Below, in pieces: positions 24,651-35,297 of a stretch of 64,000 nt of DNA. Under the pieces are notes generated by a model, which worked only from the letters and a program-made list of their open reading frames with translations, ran no database searches and was not told the DNA's origin. This stretch comes from Botryotinia globosa (Eukaryota > Ascomycota > Leotiomycetes > Helotiales > Sclerotiniaceae). The translations under genes and the position numbers were made by a program. Location: positions 434,001 to 498,000 of the forward strand of contig RCSZ01000020.1 in the NCBI GenBank assembly GCA_014898425.1, given 5' to 3'. Position 1 is the stretch's first letter. Each line of letters begins with the position of its first letter.

Positions 24651-25255
24651 TTGCACAAGATTTATGAGGGGGGTTTCTTTCATGGAAGAAACATTATGGG
24701 ATGACGATAGGATTGAAATAGGATATTGATGAATTGATGGATACTTTTATGGCAGAAAAGACGTGTATATGCAAATAGCATTTAGATCATATTAGCAGTA
24801 CTTTTGTAGAGTTGGAATGAAACGATACCATGTTTACCTTCTACCTTTGGAGCAAGATATGTCGAGAACCTTGAGCGCATTGAACATCACCTTGAGAAAT
24901 CTGGATTTATCATGACAGTGATTAAAGAATGAAAAATGTCGTGGAGGAAGCATTGAAAAGGTATCGGTGTCAGTGGTACAGATAATATCGCTATCAAAGA
25001 AGCTTTACAGGAAAACTCTCAATCTTCAGCTCCTTACACATCATTTTTGGTCTACTGCACGATATTTTATCACACGAATGGATTAAACCAGAGATAAATT
25101 GATGAGAAGTTGATGATTTATTCCTAAAAAAAAAGACTAAACATCCAACCCTTCAAGATATCTATTCGGAAGCCCTTCAACCGAAAGGATGCTATTACAT
25201 AAAGTAAAGAAAAATGAAGCCAACAACCCCATTTGACCCACCCGTATATCACTCA
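24651..25255. other. Intergenic, no gene recognised
   Basis: Convergent 3' flanks of the zinc transporter and the Cys/His-rich orphan. Nothing coding recognised. Confidence 0.5.
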
Positions 25256-26077
25256 CTACTCCCAAAGTCCATCCCTATGAAGACAAGCTACTGCATAGAG
25301 TATGATTGCATCACAGTTCTTCTTTTTGGTGCCATCTTCCTTATGTTGAAGTCTGCAGTACATCCTAACCTTGCATCCCTCAGGTTTCATCTTGCCAGGC
25401 TGAACAACATAGTCATCTTGACAAAAACCCATGACATCACTGTGAGCAATACCACCAGGCGGATGGGGATGACCTGCTGGAACTTGAGACTGGGTGAACT
25501 TCTGCTTGTGCTTGCAGAATGGTTGATGTGGACAGAGATCGGTGTAGTTGACCTTGAGAATGAGAGACCATGGACAGACATTCTTGTATTCGTCATCGAG
25601 CGTGGTGAGTGCTCGTCTCAAGATGGTAGAGACTTTGATGATGTAGCGACGGTGATCATCATCGCTGAGACCAACCCCTTGCTTGTAGTGAACGGCGAAT
25701 TGCTCAAGAAATTTGAGGTCTTCTGCGTAATTGAAACCGGAGCTAGGTACCGTGCGAGGATTTCTCATAATGTCTACCACAAGCAGGATCTGTTCAAGGG
25801 AACTTCCCAAACGCTCTCCTTGGAATCGTTGATAATGATTAGCTTCTCTGAGCATCTCCTTTGCGTCTGTGAGAAGATCACCGCAAATCTCGGAAGAGAT
25901 TGGATGAACTATTGACATGTTAGTAAGTTGTATATTGACTTGAACATTGCTTGTGTTGTATGTCAAGAGGGAATACTTACGATGTTCCTGGGTGCAGATA
26001 CGACGTGTAGAAGGAATGGGTTGAAAGACTACACCCTCATTCTTACGATGAAGCTCTCGTGCAAGAAAGCTCGACAT
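25256..26077 (-). CDS. Hypothetical protein with Cys/His-rich C-terminus
   Basis: Not recognised as a known family. Two exons are proposed, 26077-25981 and 25908-25256, joined over a 72 bp intron that has GTAAGT at the donor, a perfect TACTAAC branch site and CAATAG at the acceptor; the product is then 249 residues. The intron happens to be open and a multiple of three, so the unspliced reading (273 residues) is also possible, but the perfect signals favour splicing. The N-terminal half is helical and charged. The C-terminal 90 residues carry eight or more Cys and several His, including DLCPHQPFCKHKQ and PEGCKVRMYCRLQ, which suggests a metal-bound or disulfide-stabilised fold. There is no signal peptide. 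The opposite-strand open frame is a shadow. Function unknown. Confidence 0.6.
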   Translation of the reverse strand: MSSFLARELHRKNEGVVFQPIPSTRRICTQEHRKYSLLTYNTSNVQVNIQLTNMSIVHPISSEICGDLLTDAKEMLREANHYQRFQGERLGSSLEQILLVVDIMRNPRTVPSSGFNYAEDLKFLEQFAVHYKQGVGLSDDDHRRYIIKVSTILRRALTTLDDEYKNVCPWSLILKVNYTDLCPHQPFCKHKQKFTQSQVPAGHPHPPGGIAHSDVMGFCQDDYVVQPGKMKPEGCKVRMYCRLQHKEDGTKKKNCDAIILYAVACLHRDGLWE

Positions 26078-28475
26078 TGTTGCGCTGACGAAGTCGTTGG
26101 GTACTTGCTAGAGAACGTTGACGAGGTGTATTGATGAGCAAAGCTGGCGCGATGACTTGAGGTGCCGATAGCAAAAAGGTGCTTGCAGGTCGTCAGATAG
26201 GAAACGTAATCTGAGAAGTGACCTTGCTGGTTTTCTGATGAAGTAAAAAGGTGGTTCGAAGTTGCGTGAAAATTCGAAGTAATTGTTGAGACTGATCGCG
26301 GTCGACAAATTCTAGATTCAGATATTGGCACAGATAGAGTATGTACAAGCAATACCCGTCGTTATGGTCCCGAATTGATTTGTGAAAAAGAATTTGAGAT
26401 GATGAGTGTCAGACGTCAGCTGGGAGAAACAAACTTTGCTATTGCGTCGGATTGGTGAGTTTTGAAAAAGGGTTACGGGGAGCTGCTTCTTCTTCTCAAC
26501 CAATTCTGAATAAAGTACAAGGTCCGAGACAGTATAAACTGTCCGAACCGTTGGATAAGACAAGATCTTCGAGTGAAAAGTAGGGTACGAATTAAGAAGA
26601 GTGTGTGGTGTTTTGGGAGGAAGTTGTGGCGTGGGAGTTGGAAAACTAAATACTGAATTTTCAACGGCATGCAAATTCACTAAGGCTCTTTTTGTTGGGC
26701 ACCCTGATGGAGACTTGAGACAAAATCATCTTGTAAATAGGTACTACGAATCTAATAGACTTTAATAAAATGAGGTGAAATTTGAACCTGTCTTGTGATT
26801 TTTAGATTTGAAATTTTGGTGATGAAATATTGAAATCGAGAAAGCTATCAACTAAACATTATTAACAATAGACTTCTTGTCTAGATATCATTTAGAAGCT
26901 TTGAGTTTATTATTATGTACTATAATAGTCACAGATACAATTAATCCAGATCCAGGCGAAAAAAGTTGTTTCAAAGAGTCTTGACATTTTCAACATTCTC
27001 TTGATCATTCTCTTGATCATTCTCGGCTAATTCGAGGGGTAAAAACAACTGAACAAACATGCCACAATTAGAAACAACCTTTTCAAGACAAATTACAACA
27101 ATTTGTTTTCTTTACCTGGGAGGGAGCTGATTTATTTTCTATCCTAAGAAACCAGGCCAACTTTCCTTTCACATCCTCCAACAAATGGTTTGAAAATTCC
27201 AGACTCGTAATAAATGGCCTCTCAGTGCCTCCAGCTGATTCTGAAAAAGACACTCTGCACCCTGGTACTCCATTCAGCGTGGCAAACTTCCCCTAAAGTA
27301 ATATCTCTGACTTTAGATTCGGGTTAAAGTTGGGATATCGTTTGACAATAACTACCTAGTTAGTGATCAGTCGGTACCGCGAAACGCCCTCTGCGAGGAG
27401 TCGAGCGAGCACTTTGACAAAGTCTTTTGCTTTATTTGGAGTCACGATACACCACAATTTTAGACGAATATGCGCAAATGCTTGACTGTACGGTGAAAAT
27501 ATGAAGAAGGGGGCTTATGGGACTGTAAGAGATTTCGATGGCCTCGACGTTGTGAATGGTCGATGGGTCTGGTCGATTTTAACACCACCATACTATCTTT
27601 GTGAACTTCGGCAATGAAAGCCGGCGCATTCAGGAGTAAGATATTGACTATTATTGAACATATATATCGAAATATATCGAAAGTCCTAAGTGCTCTGTTT
27701 CTTTGTGCCCAGTGATGTCTCTTATCAACTGAAGAAAGAGATTGGCGGATATAGAGGAAGATACATGAGAGAAGCTAAGCATGATGTGAAGTGAGACAGA
27801 AAGCTCGCACATTTGTTTTGCTACTTACATATTTGAAGAAACTTCTGATGAGCAGGGAGTGGAAAGGCTGGGCCCGCTTTGCAACCCTTCTTATCAATTA
27901 CTTTTGTCTCACCACGGCCAACAATCAAAATGCTGTATGTTGATGAAGTTTATTCTGTCTGAAATAGCCAGCATTTGACATTTGCTCGCCCAATCTTTGT
28001 TAAGGATCTGTGCTAATGGAGTAGAAGCATGCAGAAGCGGCTGGTATATGCGAGCAGACCGGGGTAAAATTCACGTTCCTATGCACTGGGAAAATTTGTG
28101 TAGGGACCTCGATATTTTAAACAAGACCGAGTATTTGATTTTACTTATGTGAGTTGAAGTTGGACCCAGAAAACTCTCAGCATCCAATTTATGTCATGAT
28201 CGACGGAGTTCACTCTGATTTCTTATTCGGCAACGAAACGATTCCAGAGTACTAGATTATTGGTAATCCTCGACAGCCCGTACTAATCTACGTCCATTCA
28301 AGTGCCACACCAGAGTAGAGTGTCAGGACCGTAATCTCTACCGTAGGAAGCGAGCTATCTATATCAAGACTACCAGTCGCAAGTACCCTTTTGTAAGATA
28401 TCTCTCCAATTTGAGTTCAAAACCAAAGGCCCTTAACCATAACCAGAAAGCTTTAGTAATTGACCGATATTCAAG
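26078..28475. other. Intergenic, 2.4 kb, no gene recognised
   Basis: Only short open frames without family resemblance. A duplicated TCTTGATCATTCTC word occurs at about 26999 and 27012. The left part is the upstream region of the orphan gene, the right part the promoter of the BTB gene. A multi-exon orphan cannot be ruled out. Confidence 0.5.
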
Positions 28476-29431
28476 ATGAATCCGACACAGGACCTCCGCA
28501 AAGTAACAAGGTAAGCGAAACATTCTTCACAGTGCTCTTTAATCCCTATCATACAAAAACTCTCGCTAACCACAATTCCAGATGGCTAGCAAGTCCTATA
28601 GTCCATATTCATGTAGGGGCCTCATCCCAAGAGTTCACCGTCCATAAAGACCTCATATGTTATACCTCACCCTATTTCCGGGCCGCTTTCACATCTGGAT
28701 TCCAAGAGACAAACACAGGGACCATTGAACTGCCCGAAACGGATACGAAAATCTTTGATTTATTCATGGGCTGGCTGTATATTCGGGAACTCAGTCGCGC
28801 GAGCCTAGAGATTGAGGAGTGGGAGACAGAAGCAGAGCGAAATGTAGTGGCGGAGAGCACGTTGGGTATTGGAGATCCCATCGAAAGGAATGGAAAGAAA
28901 GATTACTCTGGAGACTCATTGAAAAGTAATGAGGAAGTTAAGAGAAAGATCCAAGCACTTATGAACGCTCTCGAAAACGAAACGTGGAAAGGCGAGGCGG
29001 AGACACTTTTCGAAGATGCAGTCGGAAAAGAGTTCCTCGACACTCTCGCTGCGCAAATCGACAAGAAAGTCAAGCATGAAATTCACATGTCCATGAGAAG
29101 AATACTAGAACTCTATGTTTTCGCAGATATGGTTCAAATACCCGCTCTTAAGAATTGCTGTATCGTAAAGTATGATGAGTTCCGTAGGAGTATCAAAAAG
29201 CGATGCGATAGTCATGATCATGATGATTTCGAGATGACTCTCGAATCAATCTCATACGCGTGGAAAAATACCAGGGATTCGGATTTGATCAGGGTGTATT
29301 TACTTGATTCGGTATCGTGGAGATCAGAACCGAGTATTCGGGATGGAGTAATTAGGAAGAGGCATCGCGGTAGTCCGGTGGATGATTTGAAGAGATATTT
29401 TGAGAGGGTAGATGAAGATTTCGAATCTTAG
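28476..29431 (+). CDS. BTB/POZ-domain protein
   Basis: Two exons, 28476-28510 and 28582-29431, giving 294 residues. The BTB core is clear: SPIVHIHVGASSQEFTVHKD at about residues 16-35, then LICYTSPYFRAAFTSGF and IELPETDTKIFDLFMGWLY. This is the dimerisation fold used by Cullin-3 adaptors and transcription regulators; fungal proteins with BTB alone are mostly uncharacterised. The C-terminal part is helical and charged, without a second recognisable domain. The long open frame itself has no ATG before the BTB motif; it needs the small first exon, whose ATG starts MNPTQDLRKVTR and which is joined by a 71 bp intron with GTAAGC, CTAAC branch and TTCCAG. That makes this start well supported. Confidence 0.85.
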
Positions 29432-30175
29432 GTACTTGGAGGCGGGTGAGTACTCGACGGTGGCGAATCTATGTAAATGAGCATGAGATCAAGACTTCTA
29501 GGTCATTTTTTCTTATGGGGGAATAGAAGACTGACTCTGGTTCATCAGTCTGAAGTTGTAAAATATAATTAGAGCATCCAACTTGAACGATGACCTCAAA
29601 CCTGCCCTTTTATAGTTTGAATTTTGTGACAAACGAATGCACCGCACATTGCGCAAATGTTCTACCCAAAAATCGCGACTTCAACATCTTTTCACTAATT
29701 GGTCTTCACTCGTGTGTGAAAGAAGGGGTAAAAGAATGACGTTCACGGAGGAATATTGAAGGGATTGTTACCAACTCAAGAAACACTTCCTCATGTGAAA
29801 AGCCACCCAAAACAACTTACTATCATATCAATTCACGCCTTTAGGAAGGAGAGGCTATCTTACTATTTTCAATGAATTTCAAAGTATGTAATTAAATATT
29901 CCTAAGCGCAACCGCAAGAGCTAAATGATCGAGCGTCTGCATGTCTATATATGAATGTTCGAGCTGTTTTCTCTTTTTGAATGAGATAATATGATTGTTA
30001 AGACAAGGCATCGTTGAATCCTCATACCGAAAGCTCCCATATAAGTGATGATCGAACCATCTCAACCTTCACCTCAATAAAAAGGCGCTACATTTCGCTC
30101 AAAGGACCGACCATCAAAACAGCCCCATATTTGCAACCTCAAGCTTTTTACACCACTATTCCCGCAGCCCCATCA
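29432..30175. other. Intergenic, no gene recognised
   Basis: Convergent 3' flanks of the BTB and methyltransferase genes. Nothing coding recognised; the open frame from 30014 on the plus strand overlaps the methyltransferase on the other strand and is a shadow. Confidence 0.5.
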
Positions 30176-31492
30176 TTATACTTCTGGCTTCCTTCCATAA
30201 ACGAAATGAAATTTCATGTACACATGATTCAAAGGATTCTTCATATCATTCCTTGGTCCCACCATCATCACTTGTGCCTCCTCGAAGCTATATCCCAATA
30301 CTCTTGTGAACAACGCCATACTGATTGGCTCGACGGCATCCAAACATTGAGCTTGATAATACATACCAATCTCCTTGAGTCTTTTATCTTTGGGCCAGCG
30401 TCCAATGGGTACTTTGTAGACTTGATCATGAACATCGACAAACCCAGCATCAATCATCCATTGCTTCTGATTTCCAGCAACTTCATCCATCATCTTTCCG
30501 TTCTTAACACTTGCTTCATCAATCAATCCAAAAAATCTTTGCAGATCTCCAGCATTGAGATCAGTACCATCATCACTCTCGATATGTACCTCGTGCTCTT
30601 GTGCCTCAACCCATCCTCCGGGCCTAACATGCGTATAAGCCTGACTGAACAATTTTGGCCAATCTGATATACTAGATGCAAGAACTCTCCAGTGGATCAA
30701 ATCGAATTGTCGATTGTTAGAAAACAACCATTCGTTCTCAGCATCATCGATCATGAATTTACAGTTCGGTGGTACCCAACCCGGTTGGATGGGACTTAAA
30801 TCCGTTCCGGTGACTTCAGCGGAAGCAAATTCATCAGCACACTCAATTGCCCACAGACCCGTTCCAGTTCCGATATCAAGAATTCGTTGAGGATGAGGAT
30901 CTATAGGTGCGCAGAATAGTTTCCCACCAAGAATGAGTTTGAACACGTGATGTTTGAGATCGAGTCGTTGTTGTTCGGCTTCATCATTGGGAAGGAGGTA
31001 AGAACCGGACTGATAGGCATGATAACGACGACCATTTTCGTAGGTGTAGTTTAACATGGATGAAGTGATAGATGTAGAGGCTGTTGATACATCGTCGTCG
31101 CCCCAACTGGAATCAGCATCGCTATGAGTATCCTACAGTTGTGGCGTTTTTAGTATTTTTGAAGTGAAGTGAAGTGAAGTGGCGGATGGTTCACATGATA
31201 TGGATCGGATTCATTTGATTGATTCTCATTATCCCGATAAAAGATAAGAAAGAAAGCTTTCGTTACTTACAACTTCGACATGATCATCTTGATCTCCATC
31301 ACTTTGATTGGCGACACTTTGATTCACGGTCTCGGTTTCAGTATCATCGTGATTTCCAGTTGTGGTAGTGGTGGATTGATCGAGGGATGTTGGTTCTGTT
31401 GATTCTGTTGATTGTGGGGGGACCGAGGTGGTAGAAGTTGTAGCTTGTGGAATATTTAGTTGTGAAGTATCTTTTCCCGTTGATTGTGACAT
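30176..31492 (-). CDS. LaeA-like SAM-dependent methyltransferase
   Basis: Two exons, 31492-31271 and 31132-30176, giving 392 residues with a 138 bp intron. The first 90 residues are Ser/Thr/Gln-rich and disordered; the core begins at SSMLNYTYENGRRYHAY. SAM-binding motif I is RILDIGTGTGLWAIECADEF around residues 157-176, followed by GTDLSPIQPGWVPPNCKF, DDAENEWLF, and the PGGWVEAQEHEV region. This set is typical of the LaeA/TAM-type fungal methyltransferases. LaeA itself is a nuclear regulator of secondary metabolism, but the family has many paralogues in each genome and this one could be any of them. No nuclear localisation signal is obvious. The gene has an unusually repeat-rich upstream region with a trinucleotide tract about 50 bp before the start codon. 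Confidence 0.86.
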
Positions 31493-31540
31493 GTTTACTT
31501 TGGAGTAGATGTTTTTGTAAACTCCTTTTGATAGTATGAT

Positions 31541-31640
31541 GGTGGTGGTGGTGATGATGATGATGATGGTGGTGATGATGATGATGATGATGGTGGTGAT
31601 GATAATGATGATAATGATAATGATAATGATGATGATGGAC
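31541..31640 (-). repeat. ATG/GTG trinucleotide tract upstream of the methyltransferase
   Basis: About 100 bp of GATGATGGTG-like triplets and ATAATG hexamers on the plus strand; the minus strand reads CAT/CAC repeats that would encode poly-His. It lies about 50-150 bp before the methyltransferase start codon, probably in its 5' leader or promoter, and is expected to vary in length among strains. Confidence 0.9.
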
Positions 31641-32033
31641 AACTGATGATTCGAGAGTTCGATTGCCAGTAAAGCTCATGTACCTAGTATTATGTTGATG
31701 ATGATCTAGTCCAACCGCTGCGTCACGGGCCGCCTTTTATACGTACGTAGGTAGGTTGAATGCAAATGGATGTGTGTCCGCCAAAGACCAATATGAATGA
31801 AGATATGAGGGATGATAAAGGAGATGTAAGTGATTTGATATACATGTAGATTAGATGTGAATTGATAAGATGTAGGAAATATATAACGATTTAAAGGTTG
31901 ATATAAAGATGAACATAATTTCACTAGACCACGAGGTACCTAGGTAATGCGGAGTAAACGGATAGGGTTTTCAGAGGAGGATGAATCTTGATGCAATGTG
32001 AATCCCTCGTCAGCTAGTCTCTATTGTAGTATC

Positions 32034-32131
32034 AATAGAGAATAGAGAATAGAGAATAGAGAATAGAGAATAGAGAATAGAGAATAGAGAATAGAGAATA
32101 GAGAATAGAGAATAGAGAATAGAGAATAGAG
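32034..32131. repeat. 7 bp satellite (AATAGAG)n, about 14 copies
   Basis: Nearly perfect head-to-tail AATAGAG heptamers. The unit length resembles a telomere repeat, but the sequence is not a telomeric TTAGGG type and it is internal. Confidence 0.95.
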
Positions 32132-32934
32132 GTGGATTATGGTTGAGATAATTCCGAGTTTTTTAATCATATAAGATCTTACTTTTTTCTTCTGCTCCTT
32201 GGGTTTAACTTCACTTGCGGTAAAGATCTCAGGATGCATTCAATTGTGTGATGTGATAGGCTCAAAGGATCAAAGGTCCATGTGTTCATGTGTTCACATC
32301 AGATCTTCAATCAAGGGAGGTGTAGATGTAGGGTATCATTGCATGGGAGGATCCAACTCCCCGGTCAGGAAATGGATGTGTATATGGATGTGTCACGTGT
32401 GTATGTGTATGTGTGTTTATATACCGTGTGTGGAGTGGAGGACAGAGAAGGTGGTATCTAGGTAGATTGAGGACGTAGGAGTCAGGTAATAATATACACT
32501 CACTCATCACTCATCACTCACACTCTCACTCTCACTCACTCGTGGTATGTTATATAATCATTTGTAAAAATCATCTCCTTTCTCTCTTATTTTCTTATTT
32601 TCCCTTTAGGAACGGCGGTGTGTGTACAAGGTCATCGTACTATGTATACCGATCCCTAGCTAATATCATTACAAACAATATGATACTTTTATGACAAAAT
32701 ATGATACAGATCATATAATATATCGTTTATCAATTGAGTACGCGGCAAAACCCCTCCATTATCCTTCGAATGACCAATTAAATGTCTCCTCTGATCTCTA
32801 GTTATAATCTTTCCGTCCACCTCCTCGTGTATTGAAGCCGCCACGCGAGCCACCAACATGAAGCCATTGTGAAGAACCTGGAAACCATTGATGATTGGTT
32901 GATCATTGATCATTGAACCCTCTCAAGTGCCAAG

Positions 32935-32971
32935 ACTCAAGACTCAAGACTCAAGACTCAAGACTCAAGAC
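32935..32971. repeat. 7 bp tandem repeat (CTCAAGA)n, five copies
   Basis: Five consecutive copies of CTCAAGA, the first slightly changed. Confidence 0.93.
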
Positions 32972-33240
32972 CTCTTCCTCTTCTTCTTGAGATCTATTTC
33001 CCGTCCACACCTACGATCAGTGGATCTATAATTTGCTGTATGAAATATGTATGGTCGATATGTTGTCGGATCACATCTACTTTGAGCATTAGTTCAACTG
33101 TTGTAACCCCACTCACCTCGTCTTTCATTTGTCACTCACGGATGATGTATCATGTATCGAATGCATTCATGAAGTTGTGACATGTACCTAGGTATGCATA
33201 GGTACCAAGGGAATGCCACGTTTTGATGCCGGAATATCCA

Positions 33241-33280
33241 TGTGTGTATGGTTGTGTGTGCGCGTGCGCGTGCGTATAGG
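33241..33280. repeat. GT/GC alternating purine-pyrimidine tract
   Basis: An alternating tract that passes from GTGTGTGT to GCGCGTGCGCGTGCG, a composition able to adopt Z-DNA. About 320 bp upstream of the O-methyltransferase start. Confidence 0.75.
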
Positions 33281-33594
33281 TGCGGGCAATGTTGTGTGAG
33301 TGCATTTCCTAGGTATTCACTGCCCGCTCTTGTGAGTACTAGGTAGCTCGTGACACCATACCATTACATTCACTATTTACCCTACTCTTCACATCGCAAG
33401 TTTTTGCATCTTGCATCCTGCATTTGGCATTTGGCATTTGTCTTACCATACCATTCGAAAACATTACCCAATCCATAACCTTTGCTCACTGATTACCGTT
33501 CCGGTCGATTCATGCAACTTAAATCTCCGATGAGACTTACATAGATCACTTGCACGGAGCACTATACAAATCAAGCCAACCAATCGTCATTATC

Positions 33595-35199
33595 ATGGAG
33601 AAAGCCCCAGAATCATTGGCCCAAGAGATTGCAAGTATGAGGGAGCAATTGAGTAAAGTCAGTGAAGCAATTGATGCCTATGAATCAGTAGCCACTTCAA
33701 ATCTAGCCAAAAAAGATATTCAATCCAAAGGAGAGATCAGCCAAAAGCATGTAGAGCTCTTCATGGAAACGAATACGCTGGTGAGGAAAGTAAGGGGTCC
33801 AGTGGATATGGTATTTTCCAATTTTGAAAACGTAAGTCTACTAGTGTTTGACAATACAGGTCTGGCTTTCATGAGGAATATCAATCGCGATGATGAGTCT
33901 TTGTTATTGAGTGATGACACATGTGGGTAGAGCAGGGGAAATATGCAAGCTGACTTGAGATTCGTCACATATGAATAGTCAGTACATTCAGGAACTTTGA
34001 GAGCTGTTTTGGAAATGGGTGTATTTGATGCTTTACCCACCGATGGTTCATCATCTAGCGCTACAGCATTGGCGGAGAAACTCGGCGTAGAGAAAGAACT
34101 GCTGGGTAAGTGTTTACGTTCCACATTTAACATGCTTTCAAACTGAATCCGCACCAGTTCGATTCATGCGAGTCCTTACGGCCGTAGGACCATTTGCGGA
34201 GACAGGGGAAGAGGAATATGCTCATACTCCATACTCCATGGTGTATATGGCCCCAGAACTTAGGGCAATATTCAAATTAATGTCAGGAAACCATTCCACC
34301 ATAGCCATCCCGCATCCTTCCAAGATGCTTCACAAATTACCATTGCTTTATTCTAACGCAAATCAATAGGTTTGATGAATACAACCTCGCCAATGCTCGA
34401 ATGTACGAGTTTTTTCGCGAGAATGGCTTCAAGAATCCAGAGGATCACCTCCTGAATCCATATTGCTTCGCGCACCAAACTGGGGAGAAAAACATGTGGG
34501 AGCACATCGGAGCATTCCCGGAGCGATTCCAAAACCTGAATTTGGCCATGATCGCCCAGAGCGTAGCCACAAATTGGACGGTGGGGATATTTCCATTCAA
34601 AGATGAGTTGAAAGAGATTAAATCCAACGATGACACTGTGCTAGTCGTCGATATAGGTGGCGGCAGCGGGCACGTGACGAAGCAAATCATGGAGTTTGTG
34701 AAAGAAATTCCGGGAAAAGTGGTACTTCAAGAACGAGATGAGTTGATCGATACAATTGGTCATACGATTCCCGAAATGACAACCATGAAGTATGATTTCT
34801 TCACACCTCAACCTATAAAAGGTATTATCAATTTCTCTTTTCCTTGTGGAATGTGTGCCTTGTATGTGGTGTGATTAACAATGATCAGGAGCCCCAATAT
34901 ACTACATCCGTCGATGCTTGCATGACTGGCCAGATGTCGATTGTGTACGCATTCTGAAAGTGATTGCCGATGCAATGGCACCCGATATTTCAAGACTGGT
35001 AATCTCCGAGATCGTTCTTCCACCAATTGCCGCCGATGTCGAAGCTGGATGGATGGATATAACGATGATGACGCTGAGCGGACGTGAGAGAACGGAAAAG
35101 CAGTGGGTAAACTTGCTCACTCTATCGGGATTGAAACTTCGAAAAATTCATCATGGTTCCGGGACAGATTATGCTGCAGTCGAGGCGGTTCTAGCGTAA
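33595..35199 (+). CDS. O-methyltransferase, fungal secondary-metabolism type
   Basis: Five exons, 33595-33831, 33979-34105, 34158-34281, 34370-34821 and 34889-35199, giving 416 residues. The enzyme would transfer a methyl group from S-adenosylmethionine to a hydroxyl of an aromatic or polyketide-like substrate. Features: an N-terminal helical dimerisation part, a winged-helix region with LPTDG and LAEKLGVEKELLVRFMRVL, the SAM-binding VVDIGGGSGH at about residues 255-264, and the catalytic histidine in RRCLHDWPD at about residue 325, followed by LVISEIVLPP. This order is that of class I plant-type COMT-like enzymes found in fungal gene clusters. No polyketide synthase, peptide synthetase or P450 lies next to it, so no cluster is visible in this window. 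A TTG-free ATG at 33595 is preferred over one 45 bp upstream. Introns use GTAAGT, GTAAGT, GTCAGG and GTATTA donors. Confidence 0.9.
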
Positions 35200-35297
35200 A
35201 TATTTTTTGGGAAATTCGGAGATTTAGAATAATCAGTCATAGAAGCTGCCAATAGAAAAGCGGGTAGCATATAACATGGCGCATGAGATACAAGAAC

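Larger units (their letters stand above)
31493..33594. other. Repeat-rich divergent intergenic region
   Basis: About 2.1 kb between the methyltransferase (minus) and the O-methyltransferase (plus). It holds a trinucleotide tract, two 7 bp arrays, CA/GT-rich sequence around 32390-32420 and 33241-33280, and a CACTCA tract near 32495-32540. Open frames in this interval are translations of the repeats. No gene recognised. Confidence 0.6.

Noticed and set aside
25214..25915. Long plus-strand open frame (234 codons)
   Set aside because: It lies antisense over the Cys/His-rich orphan, whose minus-strand frame has consistent splice signals, and its own translation has no family resemblance.
28460..28475. 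Upstream TTG start for the BTB gene
   Set aside because: A stop codon is directly before it and fungi normally start at ATG; the short first exon with ATG at 28476 and a good intron explains the N-terminus.
30014..30667. Plus-strand open frame of 217 codons
   Set aside because: Antisense shadow of the methyltransferase, which has clear SAM motifs on the minus strand.
31229..31679. Poly-Ile and poly-His open frames
   Set aside because: They are translations of the ATG/GTG triplet tract; the true coding exon starts at 31492.
32034..32131. Internal telomere-repeat tract
   Set aside because: The 7 bp unit AATAGAG does not match TTAGGG-type telomere repeats in any register or strand.
32021..32239. 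Frame with repeated LYSLFSI peptide
   Set aside because: It is a product of the AATAGAG heptamer array.
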